Numbered from the stretch's first letter, positions 1 to 13,747 are shown. The stretch: DNA of 64,000 nt from Chamaea fasciata (GCA_029207755.1 JARCOQ010000015.1:930001-994000); one strand, 5' to 3'. The notes: generated by a model from the letters alone, not told the origin. Program-made: numbers and translations.

Positions 1-2251
1 TGCCCCTCCACCCTCCAGAGCTGTTCCTAGAGGTCCGTGCACTTGAGGAAGGCAGGCCTGCTGAGCAGAAAGCAAGATGAGCCTGGAATTAAAGATGCGT
101 GTTCCTGCGGACATCCAGTAGGTGGGACTGGCTTGGATTACACCCTGCCACGGCTGGGATGCTGAGGGCTGGGTTGTGCAACCCGAGGGGTTTATTAAAG
201 CTCACCGCTCTTTAAAAAAAACGAGAAATGAGTTGGAAAAGCCATGTGGCTGCTGAGCAGGGATGCAGCCCATGAGTGAGCCGTGCTGCAGCTGACAGAC
301 ACGTTGTGGGGGCTGGCAGCCTCGTGGCACAGCCCTGGAGGAGACGTGCTGCAGCATTCCACGGATACTTGCCGAACACAGAGGAGCGATGTGACAGATT
401 CGAGTTCTTTTCCAAGTTCTGGAAAGAAGCATTCTTCCCTTTGGGAAAAGAGGGGCCTTTTTCTTCCCTTTTCCCTCAAGTTTGACTCATTCTCCTCCAT
501 TCCTGCTGCCAGCCTTTCCTGCTGAGGGCTTTGCACCGCCCTTGTTCTGATCTTACTCTGCTCTCCTCTTCCCACTGCTCTTCCAGCGTGGTGTTGCTGT
601 GTTCCTGTCTGATGTTTTCTCCTCTGCTCTGAGACAACAACTCAGCTTCTCCCCAGCTCAGACACTGGTTTGGGGGGTCTCCACATCCCTTAGGTCTTTG
701 CCTGCCTGTGCTGTCTCATTTTTTCCCCCCAGCGCAAGTAATTTTCACTTCTCTCTGCCTTCTGATTCCATTTCTGTCAAAGTGAGAACTTCATTGACAC
801 ATTTATTCTGGTCTGACTTTGATCCTTCTGTATTTGAGTGGGAGGATCCTGCTCCTTGTCTTTTGATTGCCTCAATGCCTGTAGGGAAGAACAAACGCAA
901 GTCCTTGGGATCGTTGGATGGGCCATTTCTCAGGGGCTCTCTGGGGATGGGACATACGGACCTGTGCAAAAGCGGAGCCCCCAGGTGTTGGAATGTCTTT
1001 ATTTGGGATGGAGTTTTGAGGTTTGCGTGAGCGTGTTGGAGCTGTGGGGGTTTTTTAAATGTGTGACCAAATCTGGTCAGACTTCCTTGAGGAGAGGAAA
1101 AGGAATTTTCCATGCAAAAGCCGTCCCACATACAAATGTTAAGCCCACATCAGGGAACGTGGATGGTCTGGAGAGTTTCCAAGGAGAGGCACCAAAACCT
1201 TAAATAAAAGTGTCGTTTTTCTAGCTTCATCTGGAGAGTGGCTGGAACCCTGGTGAACAGGATTTTCTGTGAAAATCAGTGTCAAGTGAAGCAGGCAGCA
1301 CAGAAACGGTATTTTAGGAGTTTGAAATTCAGCTGGAAATCACAGAATAGCTGGGGTGGGAAGGGACCTCTGGAGATGATCCGGTCCAACCCCCTGCCAA
1401 GGCAGGGTCACCCAGAGCAGGGGACACAGGAACGTGTCCAGGTGAGTTTGGGACGTTTCCAGAGACGGAGACTCTGTGACCTCATGAACAGTCTCTGCCC
1501 CCCACCATGGAAGGAAGTTCTTCCTCATGTGGAGGTGGATGAGCTCTACAAGCCTTTCCAGGGCTGTGGGGCAGTGCCGTGGCTGGGGCTGCAGCTCTGC
1601 AGGATCAGCCCCTGAGCTCTGGCCCAGCACTGCTGGGTCAGCCCCGAGGATTAGGAGCAGCTCCAAGGTGATTACGATGGATTGTTTGTTGTTCTCAGGG
1701 GGATTTGGGTTTTTTTCTTAACGGAGCAACCCTTCGTTTGTAGCTGGGCTGGGTGTTTATATCCAGATCCTGAAACGAGGAATATTTCTCACTCTTCTCC
1801 TAAACTGCTGGGGTGAAATGATCACTTGTAACTGTGAATATCTGTTACTGTACGGCCCAGTTTGCACAGCTCCTTGCATAACAGTATCCCAGCAGAAAAG
1901 CCCGTGGTAGTGCTGGGAAGGCAGCCCTTGTGCAGACTGCGGGGAATGTGGCGGTAATGGAAACAATATGGAGTAAGAACGTGTTTTAAGAGTCAATCTT
2001 TAAGGCTGGGATAATTGTGCAAGAACCTTGGCCTCAGAAACGTGTAAGGGAAGGAATCTTGATGCAGCCAAATAGGCCGTGAAGAATCCATACAGCTTTC
2101 CTTGGGTCTGACAGAAGTCCTTGTTTAACTGTTTCTGGTGTCTGTGTGTGCAGAACTGTCCCACCGAGGGTGGGGACAAGCCCTTCCTGGCAGGTACGAT
2201 CCCTGTGTTCGCCTCTGTCCCAATTAAAGGCGTTTTTCTGCTTCCTTTCAG
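1..2251 (+). other. NR3C1: NR3C1 intron 2, 3' part
   Basis: Non-coding sequence leads up to the exon 3 acceptor. It contains one CR1 fragment (about 1341-1660). No exon-like open frame with splice sites was recognised. Confidence 0.85.
1341..1660 (-). repeat. CR1 LINE 3' fragment
   Basis: Starts cacagaatagctggggtggg and continues through gggacctctggagatgatccggtcc, a CR1 3' end read from the minus strand. Later parts (cccagagcaggggacacagg, gttcttcctcatgtggagg) match the CR1 body. Confidence 0.85.
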
Positions 2252-2415
2252 CCCTGGAATGAGATCAGATGTAAGCTCTTCTCCATCCACAACCTCAGCA
2301 ACCACGGGACCACCTCCCAAGCTCTGCCTGGTGTGCTCAGACGAGGCCTCCGGGTGCCACTACGGTGTTCTGACGTGTGGCAGCTGCAAAGTCTTCTTCA
2401 AAAGGGCAGTGGAAG
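2252..2415 (+). CDS. NR3C1: NR3C1 exon 3: first zinc finger of the DNA-binding domain
   Basis: The exon follows a cttcctttcag acceptor and ends GTGGAAG before gtagga. Its first base completes a codon, and its last base starts a Gly codon finished by exon 4. It encodes a Ser/Thr-rich lead-in ([20 protein letters not shown]) and then zinc finger 1. The four zinc-binding cysteines are in CLVC and CGSC. The recognition helix contains the P-box GSCKV, which selects glucocorticoid-type response elements, followed by FFKRAVEG. At 164 nt the exon is one codon shorter than the remembered human exon. No frameshift or stop is present. Nearest alternatives would be the mineralocorticoid, progesterone or androgen receptors, whose DNA-binding domains are very similar, but the downstream exons settle it as NR3C1. 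Confidence 0.97.
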
Positions 2416-3757
2416 GTAGGACCTGCTTATAAATACAAAATCCCCATGCATATCCTCCATTTCATCAGTGGTTTTGCTGGAATTCTGCTGAACATCCCAT
2501 CCATTAGATCACTGATCTTGTCATAGTAAATCACATTGATAATGGTGCATTATCCAAAGCATGGATTCCATTCACATTGATAAAATGCTCCCATTCACTC
2601 TGCGTAAAAGAATTTATTGTTGTCTTGGCTTTTGTCTCTTTCATTTTCTTTCACGGTTGTTTTTGTTTATTTGTCCCGTTTTTCTACAGATATTTGTGCA
2701 ATAGATTTGTAAAGTTTGTGATTTTTCAGTTTAAGGTCAGTTGGTTTGTGTAGAAGACTTACGTGGAGCTCAGCCAATCTGTTGTGTGTGTGAGGTTATT
2801 GTAGTTTTACAGTTGTTCATGTAAACAACGTTGGTTGAATTGCATCCATGTCCCTGGGTGTTATTTGCAGGGACACTGGGTACCAGGGACGTGTGTGAGG
2901 TTGGATCACTGAGATTTCTCTCTAGTTGTGTTCAGAGAAAATCTTTCTGGAAAACAGAGACCATGGAAAACGATGTGAATAAGGACGCTGTGATTTCTGG
3001 GTTCATCAGTAGCCATTTTGTAAGGGGCAAGGTTGTACCTCAAGATGTGACTCTGGTTCAGTATCACACGCAGAAAAACTGGAGCATATTCCCAGTGTTT
3101 CTGGGAGGATGGTGACTCCTCAGGTCTGAAGAACATTGTTCTTAGTTCTGGCCCTCGGGGTTTCCTGTCTTGTGCCTTCCTCGTGCAGCCCTCACTGGAC
3201 CAGACTCTCTCTGCTGACATTAGTGCAAGTTGGGGTCACTGGAGGAGAGGGATTGTCTTGACAGAGACGAGGCACCACTCAGTCCTCAGAAGCAGCACTT
3301 CCCCCAATTCCTGCCTCACCAGGTGCCACGGGGAGCTCCATGGAAGGGCAGAGCCTCTGGGAGGGATCAGGAGAGTCAAGTTCTGTCGTGGTTTCTGCTG
3401 GTCGCAGAGGGGTGCTGGCTCTGTGGGAGCTGGAGTGTAGCGAGGCAGTATCAGCTCAAGTGCAAAGCAAATAATCATCTGTACCTTTGATTAAAACATG
3501 GTCACCAGAGATCCCTCAGAAGACAGTTTATAAGGCAGCTGGACGTGTGCCATAGCCCTGCGTTTGCCTGATCTCAAGCTTAAATAAATCACAAAAGCAT
3601 TGGTAGAGGAAGGAGTCACCCCAGTGATTGCTTTTGGTTCTGACACACCATAAATTGACTGTCTTGATGCTGAAACTGTAAGCTGGCTTGTGGCACTCAG
3701 TTCTTCAAGGCTCACCTCTGCTTCTGTTTTGACTGTGCCACAAATTTTCCCCCGTTT

Positions 3758-3905
3758 CACAGAATCCCAGAATCATTAAGGTTGGGAAAGACCTCCAAGA
3801 TCAGCAATTCCAGCCTTTGACTGATCCATGGCACCAGGGACTGAGCCCCCTGAGCCCTTCCACTGGATGGCATGGATGTCTGCAGGACCACTTCCAGGGT
3901 CCGTT
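3758..3905 (-). repeat. CR1 LINE 3' fragment
   Basis: Begins cacagaatcccagaatcatt, then ggttgggaaagacctccaag, the CR1 3' end in minus orientation. It is diverged after about 100 bp. Confidence 0.8.
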
Positions 3906-6228
3906 AGTCCCAGTCTTCACGTTAAGGAACAAATAATTTGGTTTTGTCTTTTATAGGCATTTTTCTTATTGGGAACACATGTAAAAAGAATTTGTTTCTG
4001 CAATATCCTTTTTATTAGCGGCTGCCAGGCACCTGTTAGTGTTCAGATCAAGCTGACTCTGCACACTCGTTATCCGGCCTTTAGCCAAAGCCCTTTTTTC
4101 CACCTTTGCCTCCAGGCCTGTGTACTGTGGCAGAAATAGTCACAGAAACTGGAAATGTCAGTGTCTAGAAAGCCAGTATGAAGTGCATTTTTTTCAGCAA
4201 AGAGTAGAACCAGAGGAGAAGAGGAAGGGTGAAGGTGGGACAGCAGCTGTCGATTTCTGTGCAGTTCCTCAGGCAGACAGGTCTTTCTTCAGGAGCCCAG
4301 GCTGGCCAGAGATGGCTTTTTCTAGTTCTGATTTCACGGTGTTTTAGAGCCCAGAGCCCTCATGACTGAGTTTCTCCAGCCCCAGCCCTGCTCAGCCCCC
4401 AGCACGTCACCCAGTGTACCAACCTGGATCCTCACCGCTCCTCCGCACCTCCGCTCGCCTCGCCTCGCTCCTCACACCTCCCTCCCTGCAGACTCCCCAG
4501 CACCTCTCCCTCCTGCTCTGCTCCAAATTGCCCTTGTTCGTCAGCAGCTTTCATTCCATCTTCCAAAGTCCTTTGTCTGCAATTCCCAGCCTTTTTCTAG
4601 GCTGCTGTGCTCAAATGGGCACAGGGCTGTTGGTGTCACGCTGCGTCAGAGCCCTGGTGCCAGCGGGGGCTCTGGGGATGGGGATGGGATTGGCCAGCCT
4701 CTGAAAAATGCCCCTGTGTGTGCCCCAGGTCCCCCTGGAAACACCTGCATTGGCTCACTCCTGGTTTTTACCAGAGCAGTCGTGGAGTATCTGGGTTTGA
4801 GCAGCAGAGAGAACCGAAGCACATTCCTTTGGCTGCTGGCACATCCTGGTGGACGTGGAGCGCCAACTTCCCTTCGTTTTCCCCCAAAATGGTCATGTGG
4901 CAACAGGGCTTTGAGACAAAGTAATGCAAAGAAATAGTGTAGCTCAGTCCCAGAAAAGGCAAGAATAGGTGGGCAGTAAATACAAGAAACCAAGCACTCG
5001 TGGAGAGGAGGCTCTTTGTTAGGAATAAAATGGAGCAGCTCAGGAGAATCCTCACCTGAAGTGTCTGCACTGATGTGTGAAGCTGTGGTCTCATCAAACA
5101 GCGTGGAGGGACATGAACTGTTGTCTCTGCTCCGCTGCAGTGCTGGCAAATGGGCATCAGTGCATATTCTGTGTTTCCACGTGTTAGGGTGCTAATGGCA
5201 GCCAGAATGGTGAGTCGAGGATCTGCTGTCTGAGTTAATTAAACACAAAGCTGGCACAGGGGTCAGGAAGGCTCCTCTTCCCCAAGTGGAGGAGGTGGGA
5301 GGGTCATTCAGAAAAACATTCCGTGGAATATCAACTTGAGACGCTTCACAGGAGAAGTTTGGCCAAAGCCATAGGAATGAACTCTGCATGCCCATAATTT
5401 TCACAGCTGACTTGTAAGAAATTCCTTCTCCAAGCTGTTCTCCTGTGAGAAAACTCTTGGACTCTGTTGTTAATAACTCAGTTTTGGAAAATCTATTTGT
5501 TTCTCACAGTGTTGTACTGTCAGTACTTTGAAATACAGTGTAAAAGCCCAGGCTGCAGCTTTCTGCCCTCTGGAAAAACATGCTCCTTGACCCCTATCTG
5601 GGAGAAGGATCTGTTCTTTGGTAATACCTTTCCCTAAATAAGTTACAATCAGACATTCATTCACATAAACTCATATAATTAACAATGGATACTTCTGTTG
5701 CCCTGCTTTAAACAGCTAAGAAACACGGTTATTTAATTTATGTACTTCAGCTTGTCATGTTTTCAGGGCCAGTTTTGTTCTGAGTCTGTGAATCCATAAA
5801 AGTGTCAGAGAATTAGGTTTGTCCGGGTCAGGCTGTAAGTTGCAGGAAGGCTTCATGACTGTCCAGCTGAGGAGGCTGTGTCTGTGCTCTGTAGAAATGT
5901 TTACGGGTGTTTTCCCAGAACATGTTTGTGCACATTATTTATGTCTCTTTTCAAACTATTTAGAGAAATGGGAAACGTGCTGTAGAGTATGGCTTTAGTA
6001 AATGCAAGGGGAAATCGTTTTAAAAATAGAAGTTAACAAATAGAAAATAACATTTCTACCTAAATGTATTGGCTTTGAGGTCTGAACGTGAGAAATGGGT
6101 TTGGATATGTGAAGTCAGGTGGATACTGATGCTTCTGCAAGACACACAGTGCAGCAGGTGAAGGCTTTCTGGGTTCCCTGCTGTCACTGAAGGGATGGCT
6201 GAGTGGGGTGTCTGACCTGGGGAGCTGA

Positions 6229-6642
<414 letters not shown>

Positions 6643-8707
6643 TAACACCTGTGGGAGGGTGTGCTGTCTGGGTGACCTGACACTGAGACCATGGGGGACA
6701 GGGAAGGGAGTGGGGATTGCATCTTCCAGCTGAAGAAAATCAAAGTGCTTTTGTCCATGCTGTTGTGGATACTTCTTAAATACCTGTTAAAATTTCTCTA
6801 GACAACATTGATTAAATGTTACGTACCACCACATCGTTGTTCTCTGCTGAGTCCTGAATGACTCTTGGGGGTCTGAGGGCCACATCAGCCAGAGATTTAG
6901 CAGTGGTTGTAAGATGGCATAAAACACTTTTATTAGTGTCAGCTTCATTTTATGTCTGCTATTTTTCCCTGAGCAGCAGAGATTAACACAGCACTTAACT
7001 AGTGCAGTTATCCTGGTGGTACTTGTGTAATCAAAACTGTCAGATAAAATAAAAATGTCAAAGATGGATTTGTCAGCTCCAAGGATGAGCAGAATTTCAT
7101 TTCAGCCAGTGATAACATCCTTGGTGAGGTGTAAGTGATAAGGTAAAGAGATCAATGAGGCACAGACTGGCGGCTGTGTAAGCACGTCCTTCTTGTGCTC
7201 CCAGCCTCCCTCAGGACACAGCGCCACATCTCCTGGGCTGCAGGGGACATTTCCAGGCACGGCCCCTCCTCAGGGGAGGCTGGGATGCTGCTGCTCCGTT
7301 TGTTGAGCTGTCGTCATGATCTGTGTGCAGGAGGAGAGGCTACAGCCAAAACCTGCAGCAGTGGGTTCTGAAATAAATCCCTGGAGGACGTGGATGGTCA
7401 GTGAGTGTCTCCCAGGGGATGGATTTAGGTTTTGGACACTCCCAGTGGGCTGGACCTCATCCTTCAGAGGTCAGAGCAGGACGGGCCTCCTGCCTACTCT
7501 GGTGTCCATGGGGACAGGTCACTGCCCTGCCAGTGTGGCTGGGAGCAAGGACACGTAACAGCAGAGCCTAAAGGCAGCTTAAATAACGCCAAACCCCACA
7601 GGTTTGGTTTTGAGGTGGACAAGAAGGCATTTTGGTTAAGATTGATTTCTATTTTTTCTCTTCACAGCTGTTTTCAAAACAGATCTGTGGTATTCATGTA
7701 TTTATCTGTGTGGAAAAGGAATAGTTCTCTGTCAGTCAGGTTTAGTGCTCCCATTGTAAGCTTTTCCCTCCTGCATCTCTTTCAGCGGACGGCACTATTG
7801 CTGTCCGTGCCTCTAGGACATGGAGTCAGAGAAGCGTGGGAAGCTTTGGTCTGGGAAGGTGCTCAGGGCTCACCCATGCCACCCTCCGCTGGCCCAGGTG
7901 GCCCCACGCCCTGTGCAGCCTGGCCCTTCCTGCGGCACAGAAAGTGCAGTGGCATGACGTGGGGCTCTTGTCACTTCTCCACACGTAGGTTGGAGCCCTT
8001 CCAGCCTGGTTTGTCTGGATTCTGGCACAGAGAATCCTAGAGAATAGTGAGGTTTTGGAGGGTGGATTTTGTTATGTAAGTTGCTGGAGAGGGTGGGGAG
8101 AGGGAAGCTTTTATGGCTGAGAGGAAAAAGGATCTATAGAAACTCAGCAGCACAAAATGGAAGAACCCAGGTAGTGTGAAAGGGTGAAAACCACCCCGGA
8201 AACAAGGATTTTTGGGACAGATCTGAGCAGATGGAGAAGTGGCCCTGCAGGAAAGCAAACTGGGAGGCAGCATAAAGTGCAGAAGAGGCTAAAATCCAGT
8301 TTCTTTTATCTTGTCTATTTTAGGGTCACAGTTCAGGAATGACTGTTGTTTAAAAAATAATTAAATTTGCATGTGTTTTAGACAGTAATTCTTTTTGGAA
8401 AGTCCCCAGCTGCATCCTCAGTGCATAAACAGCAAACCAGTGACTGGCCAGAAGAGATCCCAGTATCCAGCCCATCAGTCCTCGGGCCCCTTGCACTCAC
8501 CTGCCTTCCTGCTGGACTTTTTCCAGCTTTGGTCATCTCTCAGTCTCCAGTACCTACAGTGCATTTCACTGTTAGCTATTGAGTACAAAACTGATTTATT
8601 TTTAAATTAATGAATTCATTCATTTATTCTGGCATGCAGTACTTTAATTGACCTGTTCTTGTCCTGAGTTAAAAGTGGCCCTTTATAGTCACTTGATACT
8701 TTTTTTT

Positions 8708-8768
8708 TACCATAAAATCATTATGGTTGGAAAGGACCTCAAGTCCATCAGTCATCCCTTTTGCCCTG
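8708..8768 (-). repeat. short CR1 3' end
   Basis: About 60 bp reading ataaaatcattatggttgga and aaggacctcaagtccatc, the extreme 3' end of a CR1 copy. Confidence 0.7.
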
Positions 8769-10919
8769 CATGGCATCCTTTTCTGGAACTTTGTTTTCCC
8801 TGTTATATGGTTTTTGGGGCGTAGGGGACTGGAAAAACATCAAACTCTCAAGCTGCAGGTACCAGAGATTTACACAGCACAATGATGATATTTTGTTCCC
8901 CAGCCTTTATTTCCTTGAGTTCTCATTTCCGCTCCCACTGTTAATTGGTGTTCCTTGGCACCCTTTCTCTTTGTGATGTGCTGGAAGAAAAGATTTATTG
9001 TTAGCTTTTATGCCTGTAAAAAAAAAACGGTCTCATAAATTTTTTGGCTTTTCGTGCCACATTTTACAGTTAAACTTGGCAATTAATTGGTTTTTTTCTG
9101 CAGCCTTCACTTGGAATTTATTTCAGTTTTTTTTTTTTTGAGGAATCTTTGGTTCTTTCTAATTCTTTGCCCTGCTGTGCCTGCAGTGGGCTGGTTCTGG
9201 CTGCCAGTTCAGGAGGGCAGTGCCTGGTGCCCGTGGGGTGGTGGCAGGTCCCTCTCCCACCTGGCTCAGGTGCTGGGGCCATCTGCCCCCAGGCAGGGAG
9301 GAGGAAGCCTCTGCAGCCTGGTGGATGCCAGACTGCAGGAGGTTGGGGCTTTGGGGGGTTTTGTTTGTTTGGAACAGAAAATCTTGGATTGCTTTTCTCT
9401 CCGTGCTGAGTTTATCTGTGGGGGTTATCTCCTGTAACGTGCCTTAAGGAGCTGGCTGTAAATTAGTGGTCTTTTTATTATTTAAAAATCAGTTGCAAAG
9501 GAATGCATTATCTCAGCCTTCTTTTTTTTTTTTTTTTTTCTTTTCTTTTCTTTTTGTGAGGTACAGCTATATATCTAAGTCAGGACTGCTAACAGCCTAA
9601 TAAAAATTCTTACATAATTGTCTTATCAGATCTGTTTATTTTGATTATAATTTTATCAGGCTTTCTGGGCTGGAAATACTCCATCCAGGTGTCTGCAGGA
9701 AGCTGAAGGCATGTGCTTCTAAATTTAAGTCAAAGCAGTTCATTTGCTCTTCAGAACACGGATAATGGGGCAGAAAAATGCCGGAATATGAAAGGATTTT
9801 GAAGCAGCCATTTCAAAATTGAGACGAGAATAACAAGAAGCTCGTTGCTCCAAGGAAACAACTGTTGCTATTCCCTCGTGGCAGGCTTGGCACATGTGGC
9901 CAGTCTACAAAACTTTGGGAAAATGCAATTTATACAAGGTCTGTAGAGGACTCCTTGTCTTTGGCAGTGGTTTTCCAGAGGCTCTGTCGCAGCCAGAGGG
10001 AGAGGCGGGTCCAGGAGGGGGTTCTGTGTGCTGGCACTGCGGGGCTGGTGCAGTTTGGGTGCTCAGGGATCCTGGACAGGTCAGGAGGAACTTGGAATGC
10101 GCAACCACGTTACGTGATGCTTTTATGGGCTACGGATTGATCTCGGAAGTTCCAGAGCAGAAATCAATTAATTAACTGAGGCAGCCAGGGAGGGAGCTGG
10201 GCTCCTTCGGTCTGCCTTAAACAGCGAGTTCCGTGTGGCCGCCTGCATCCAGGAGAGCCAGAGCCAAGCAGGAGACTCCATTAGGGACAAGATGCTAATA
10301 AAATCGTTGCTCCAACTTTCTGTAGTTTACAGTTAACATCTCTGTTTGATGTTTTATTTTTTTTGGCAAATGAGTTTTTATGGTTTAATTACGCAGCAGT
10401 GATTTATATGCAAGAGAGCTGGCAAGAGAAAAAGCTCCTCCTGCCCAGCATTTAAAAAAAAAAAAACCACCCTGTTTTCCCTGTCTTGAGAGATCCAGTA
10501 ACTTCTTACCCATTAAATACATTTTTTTTTCCTTTCTTTTGCCTAGTTTCTATGCTTGGTATTTAAAGGAACTTCTAAAGTGTGCAGGCCTGCAGATATT
10601 TGCAGTGGTGGGATTGAGCCTTGTACTTTAGGGTCAGCCTTGTATTTTAGGGTCAGCTTTGTAAGGCACCTGCAGACATCACTGAACATTTGGAAGCCTT
10701 GGCATAAATGTGACTTTTATTAAAATGTAAGGTTTATTTTCACTGGAGTTTTGCTTGGAATGAACGTGAGACTCCCGACATTGCAAACAAACCCTGCGCA
10801 GGTTTCCCTGCCCTGCTGCCAGCTGTGCGGGGAGGAGAGCAGCGTTCCCTCTGCCCTGTTTGTCTCTGCGTTTATCTCATCCCCACGGCCTCACCTGTGG
10901 CTTTCCCCACCCTTTGCAG

Positions 10920-11198
10920 CCCGCAAGACCAAGAAGAAGATCAAGGGGCTGCAGCAGGGCGGCGCGGCGGGCGCGCGCGAGGCGCCGGAGGCGGCCGGCA
11001 ACAAGAGCATCGTGCCCGCGTCGCTGCCGCAGCTGACGCCCACCCTGGTGTCCCTGCTCGAGGTCATCGAGCCCGAGGTGCTCTACTCGGGCTACGACAG
11101 CTCCCTGCCCGACTCCAGCTGGAGGATCCTCTCCACGCTCAACATGCTGGGCGGCCGCCAAGTGGTCGCTGCAGTCAAGTGGGCAAAGGCGATCCCAG
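10920..11198 (+). CDS. NR3C1: NR3C1 exon 5: hinge, nuclear localisation signal, start of ligand-binding domain
   Basis: The exon is 279 nt, with acceptor cctttgcag and donor CCAG|gtaacg. It starts with the basic nuclear localisation signal [12 protein letters not shown] hinge follows ([16 protein letters not shown]) that is unusually Ala/Gly-rich and CpG-dense. The ligand-binding domain then begins with [20 protein letters not shown] and helix-3 sequence [18 protein letters not shown]. The Asn and Gln that contact steroid in helix 3 (human Asn564 and Gln570) are present. The position of human Met560 is Leu here, and human Thr561 is Ser. Third codon positions are almost all G or C, unlike the AT-rich neighbouring introns and exons 6 and 9. 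The frame is open throughout. Confidence 0.96.
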
Positions 11199-11582
11199 GT
11201 AACGCACAGCTGTGGGGAATGCTGCCTGTGTTACCTCCTGGAAGGGGCTGGCTTTAAATTACTGGTCTTTTTATTGTTTGGAAATCAATTGCAAAGAGAT
11301 TTATCATCTCCTTGGGTTCCTGTTGAACCTAAATCTGCCTTTGTTTTCCTTCAAAGCTGTACGGATGAAGTGTTGGTAGTAGTGGGGCTTGTTCGTGGCT
11401 CAGGTGCTTCCGGAGCAGAAAAGCAGAAAAAACTGCAGATGCAAACGTTTATTTACCACAATTAGGTCATTTTACTTGAACACTTTGACCACTGAATATT
11501 AAAATTCTTATTTACATGAGTATTTCTTGTAAAAGTATTACAGAGAACTGTTTGTATTTTATTTCTATCTCCAGCTCAGATT

Positions 11583-11750
11583 CACAGAATGCCTGAATGG
11601 TTTGGGTTGGCAGGGACCCTAAAGCCCGTCCAGTGCCACCCCAGCCATGGCAGGGTCACCTTCCACTGTCCCAGGCTGCTCCAAGCCCCGGTGTCCAACC
11701 CAGCCTTGGACATGCCAGGGATCCATGGACAGCCACAGCTTCTCTGGGCA
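11583..11750 (-). repeat. CR1 LINE 3' fragment
   Basis: Contains tggtttgggttggcagggac, the tgccaccccagccatggcag block and gctgctccaagcc, typical of avian CR1 3' ends in minus orientation. Confidence 0.85.
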
Positions 11751-12407
11751 GTAAACAATTATTTCTTGAATACTTTTAGCAATGAGGTTCTCTTGACTTC
11801 TGCAGCCCAACATCACTGTGCTGGCTCATTGGGTCTCCGTTCGTGGATGGAGCTTTTCTGACTCCCCCTCCCTGTCTAGCTCTAGGTTGGAAGTCAAGGG
11901 GTTATTTTCTCTCCAGCTCTGTTCAAACTGACTCTTACCTGGGCAGAGAGGGAGGTTTGCTGCTGTTTTGGCTCCCACCTAAAGGCTCAGTGAGACACGC
12001 AAGGAATGATGTCAGGTTTCAGCCTTGGACGTGACACGTGGCATCTGTTTTGGAGAGGCCGGGGCCAAGGGGAGGTGAAGATGTTTGTCCCTACAGAGCA
12101 AAGCCCAGTGTTCATCTCCCTCTCTCCCTGGTCAGTGCTGTTCACTACCTGTTCTCAAAGCCCTGGCAAAAACACCTCCATGACGCATAGGTTGCCCAAA
12201 AATAACATCACAGAACAGGTCTGCCAAAAAAAAAAAAAAAAAGAAAAAGAAAAAAGCCCGATAATGAGATTTATGAGTCATAACTGTGTCTCTTTGAGCA
12301 GGGGAAATAAATTAACAGCAGGAAAGAAAGGCTGGAAAGCTCAAATAAAGCGCCTGTGTCCAGCAGAGATGCGACTGGAGAGATTTGTGTGGGGTCTGGT
12401 TGACAAG

Positions 12408-12464
12408 GTGGACTCAGTGATCTTGGGGGACTTTTCCAACCTCAGTGATTCTGGCATTCTGTGT
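12408..12464 (+). repeat. short CR1 3' end
   Basis: Plus orientation: actcagtgatcttgggggac, ttttccaacctcagtgattc and a tattctgtg-like end. It is opposite to the CR1 copy 650 bp upstream. Confidence 0.65.
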
Positions 12465-13747
12465 CAGGGCTGTTTGCACTGGGCACTGGTGCTGGATTAG
12501 CTCACTCTGCTCTGGGAGAGGCTCACATGCACACACTTCCTTCTGGGACAGGTTTTTGGGAGACCATCTGGTGTTCCCACATCCAGATTTAGATTCCATT
12601 TTATACAACACTTCTCTGTTCATCATTTCTGCTGAGCAGTTTTTGTAATTAGCCAAACCCTCCAGGTTAGAGCTTATGCTCTCAATGAAAATGCCAATCT
12701 TCTCTTTAATAGCCACATTAATAGCAACTGTTCTTATCATTTTTATCTCCTTTCTTTTGTTTGCTGAGGTGGTTCCTCATGAGTGTTTAATTTGTATATC
12801 CTGCTCCTGGTTGTAGCCCATCAGCCATGCTGACAGCATGCCAGCATTCCTTGCCAAACCCTTTAGTTGGGATTTCAAAATAATCTTTTCCTGGGGAGGG
12901 TTTGAGCACAGATTTCAAGGTTTGACCCAAAAAGACTGGAATCACTTTGAAACTCTTTCTTTGTATTTTTAGAGGCCGGTCATTCCTGGTGACTCCAAAG
13001 CCAGGGGCTGTGTTTAGACCCACCAAGTTCGTTACACGTTCATCCACTGGCTCTGTCTGTTGGCACAGCTTCAGGAAGCAGCTCTTTAGATGTTATGAGC
13101 TCTTTAGATGTCAGATGCTTAATAAAAATAGATAAAATCAGCTTGTATTCAGGCTCTAATAATGGCTCCGTATGGCACAGTGGTTTCTTGGTAAGTGTAG
13201 GCTGCATCTGATAGGAGCTGGTGCTGCAAATCCAGAGCTGGTGGCATTTTCAGACTCTTTGAGGGACCAATTGTCAGGTTTTACTCATTTCCTCCCTGTT
13301 CAGTTGGCTCTGATGGTGCTGCATGCGAGATTAGCAGCAGTTGATGCTGGTAACTAACGCACTACTTACTTTGTAGGTTCAGCGTGCAAGTGTTGAGTAA
13401 GAACAGAATTTGATATTAAATCATTTACGGCCTAGCAGACTGCTCTCGTGAAAAGGAGCTAAGCCTGTTATTTTTGGAAGGCAGCCCAGTGAATTGCAGT
13501 GTATGTGAACTATAATTGTTGCCTTTTGTGATGTATCTGACTGACCATCAGTTCCAGATGACCACATACATATGTACTGTGATTTTTTAATGTTACATCC
13601 CTTTTACTCCCTGTAGTACCTATGCACTGCTAACACAGCAGTTGCGCTGCTCACAACCCTGCTCCTTCCCCAAGTCACGCAACCTTTTTGTCCTTTGCTG
13701 CTTTTTTGCAACTGACACCGTCCCCCCTTCAATTTTTATTCCTCCAG

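Larger units (their letters stand above)
11199..13747 (+). other. NR3C1: NR3C1 intron 5
   Basis: The intron is 2549 bp. It contains two CR1 pieces in opposite orientation (11583-11750 and 12408-12464) and an A-rich tract near 12226-12256. The AT-rich, non-repetitive stretch before exon 6 (about 13380-13600) has no coding signal. Confidence 0.9.
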
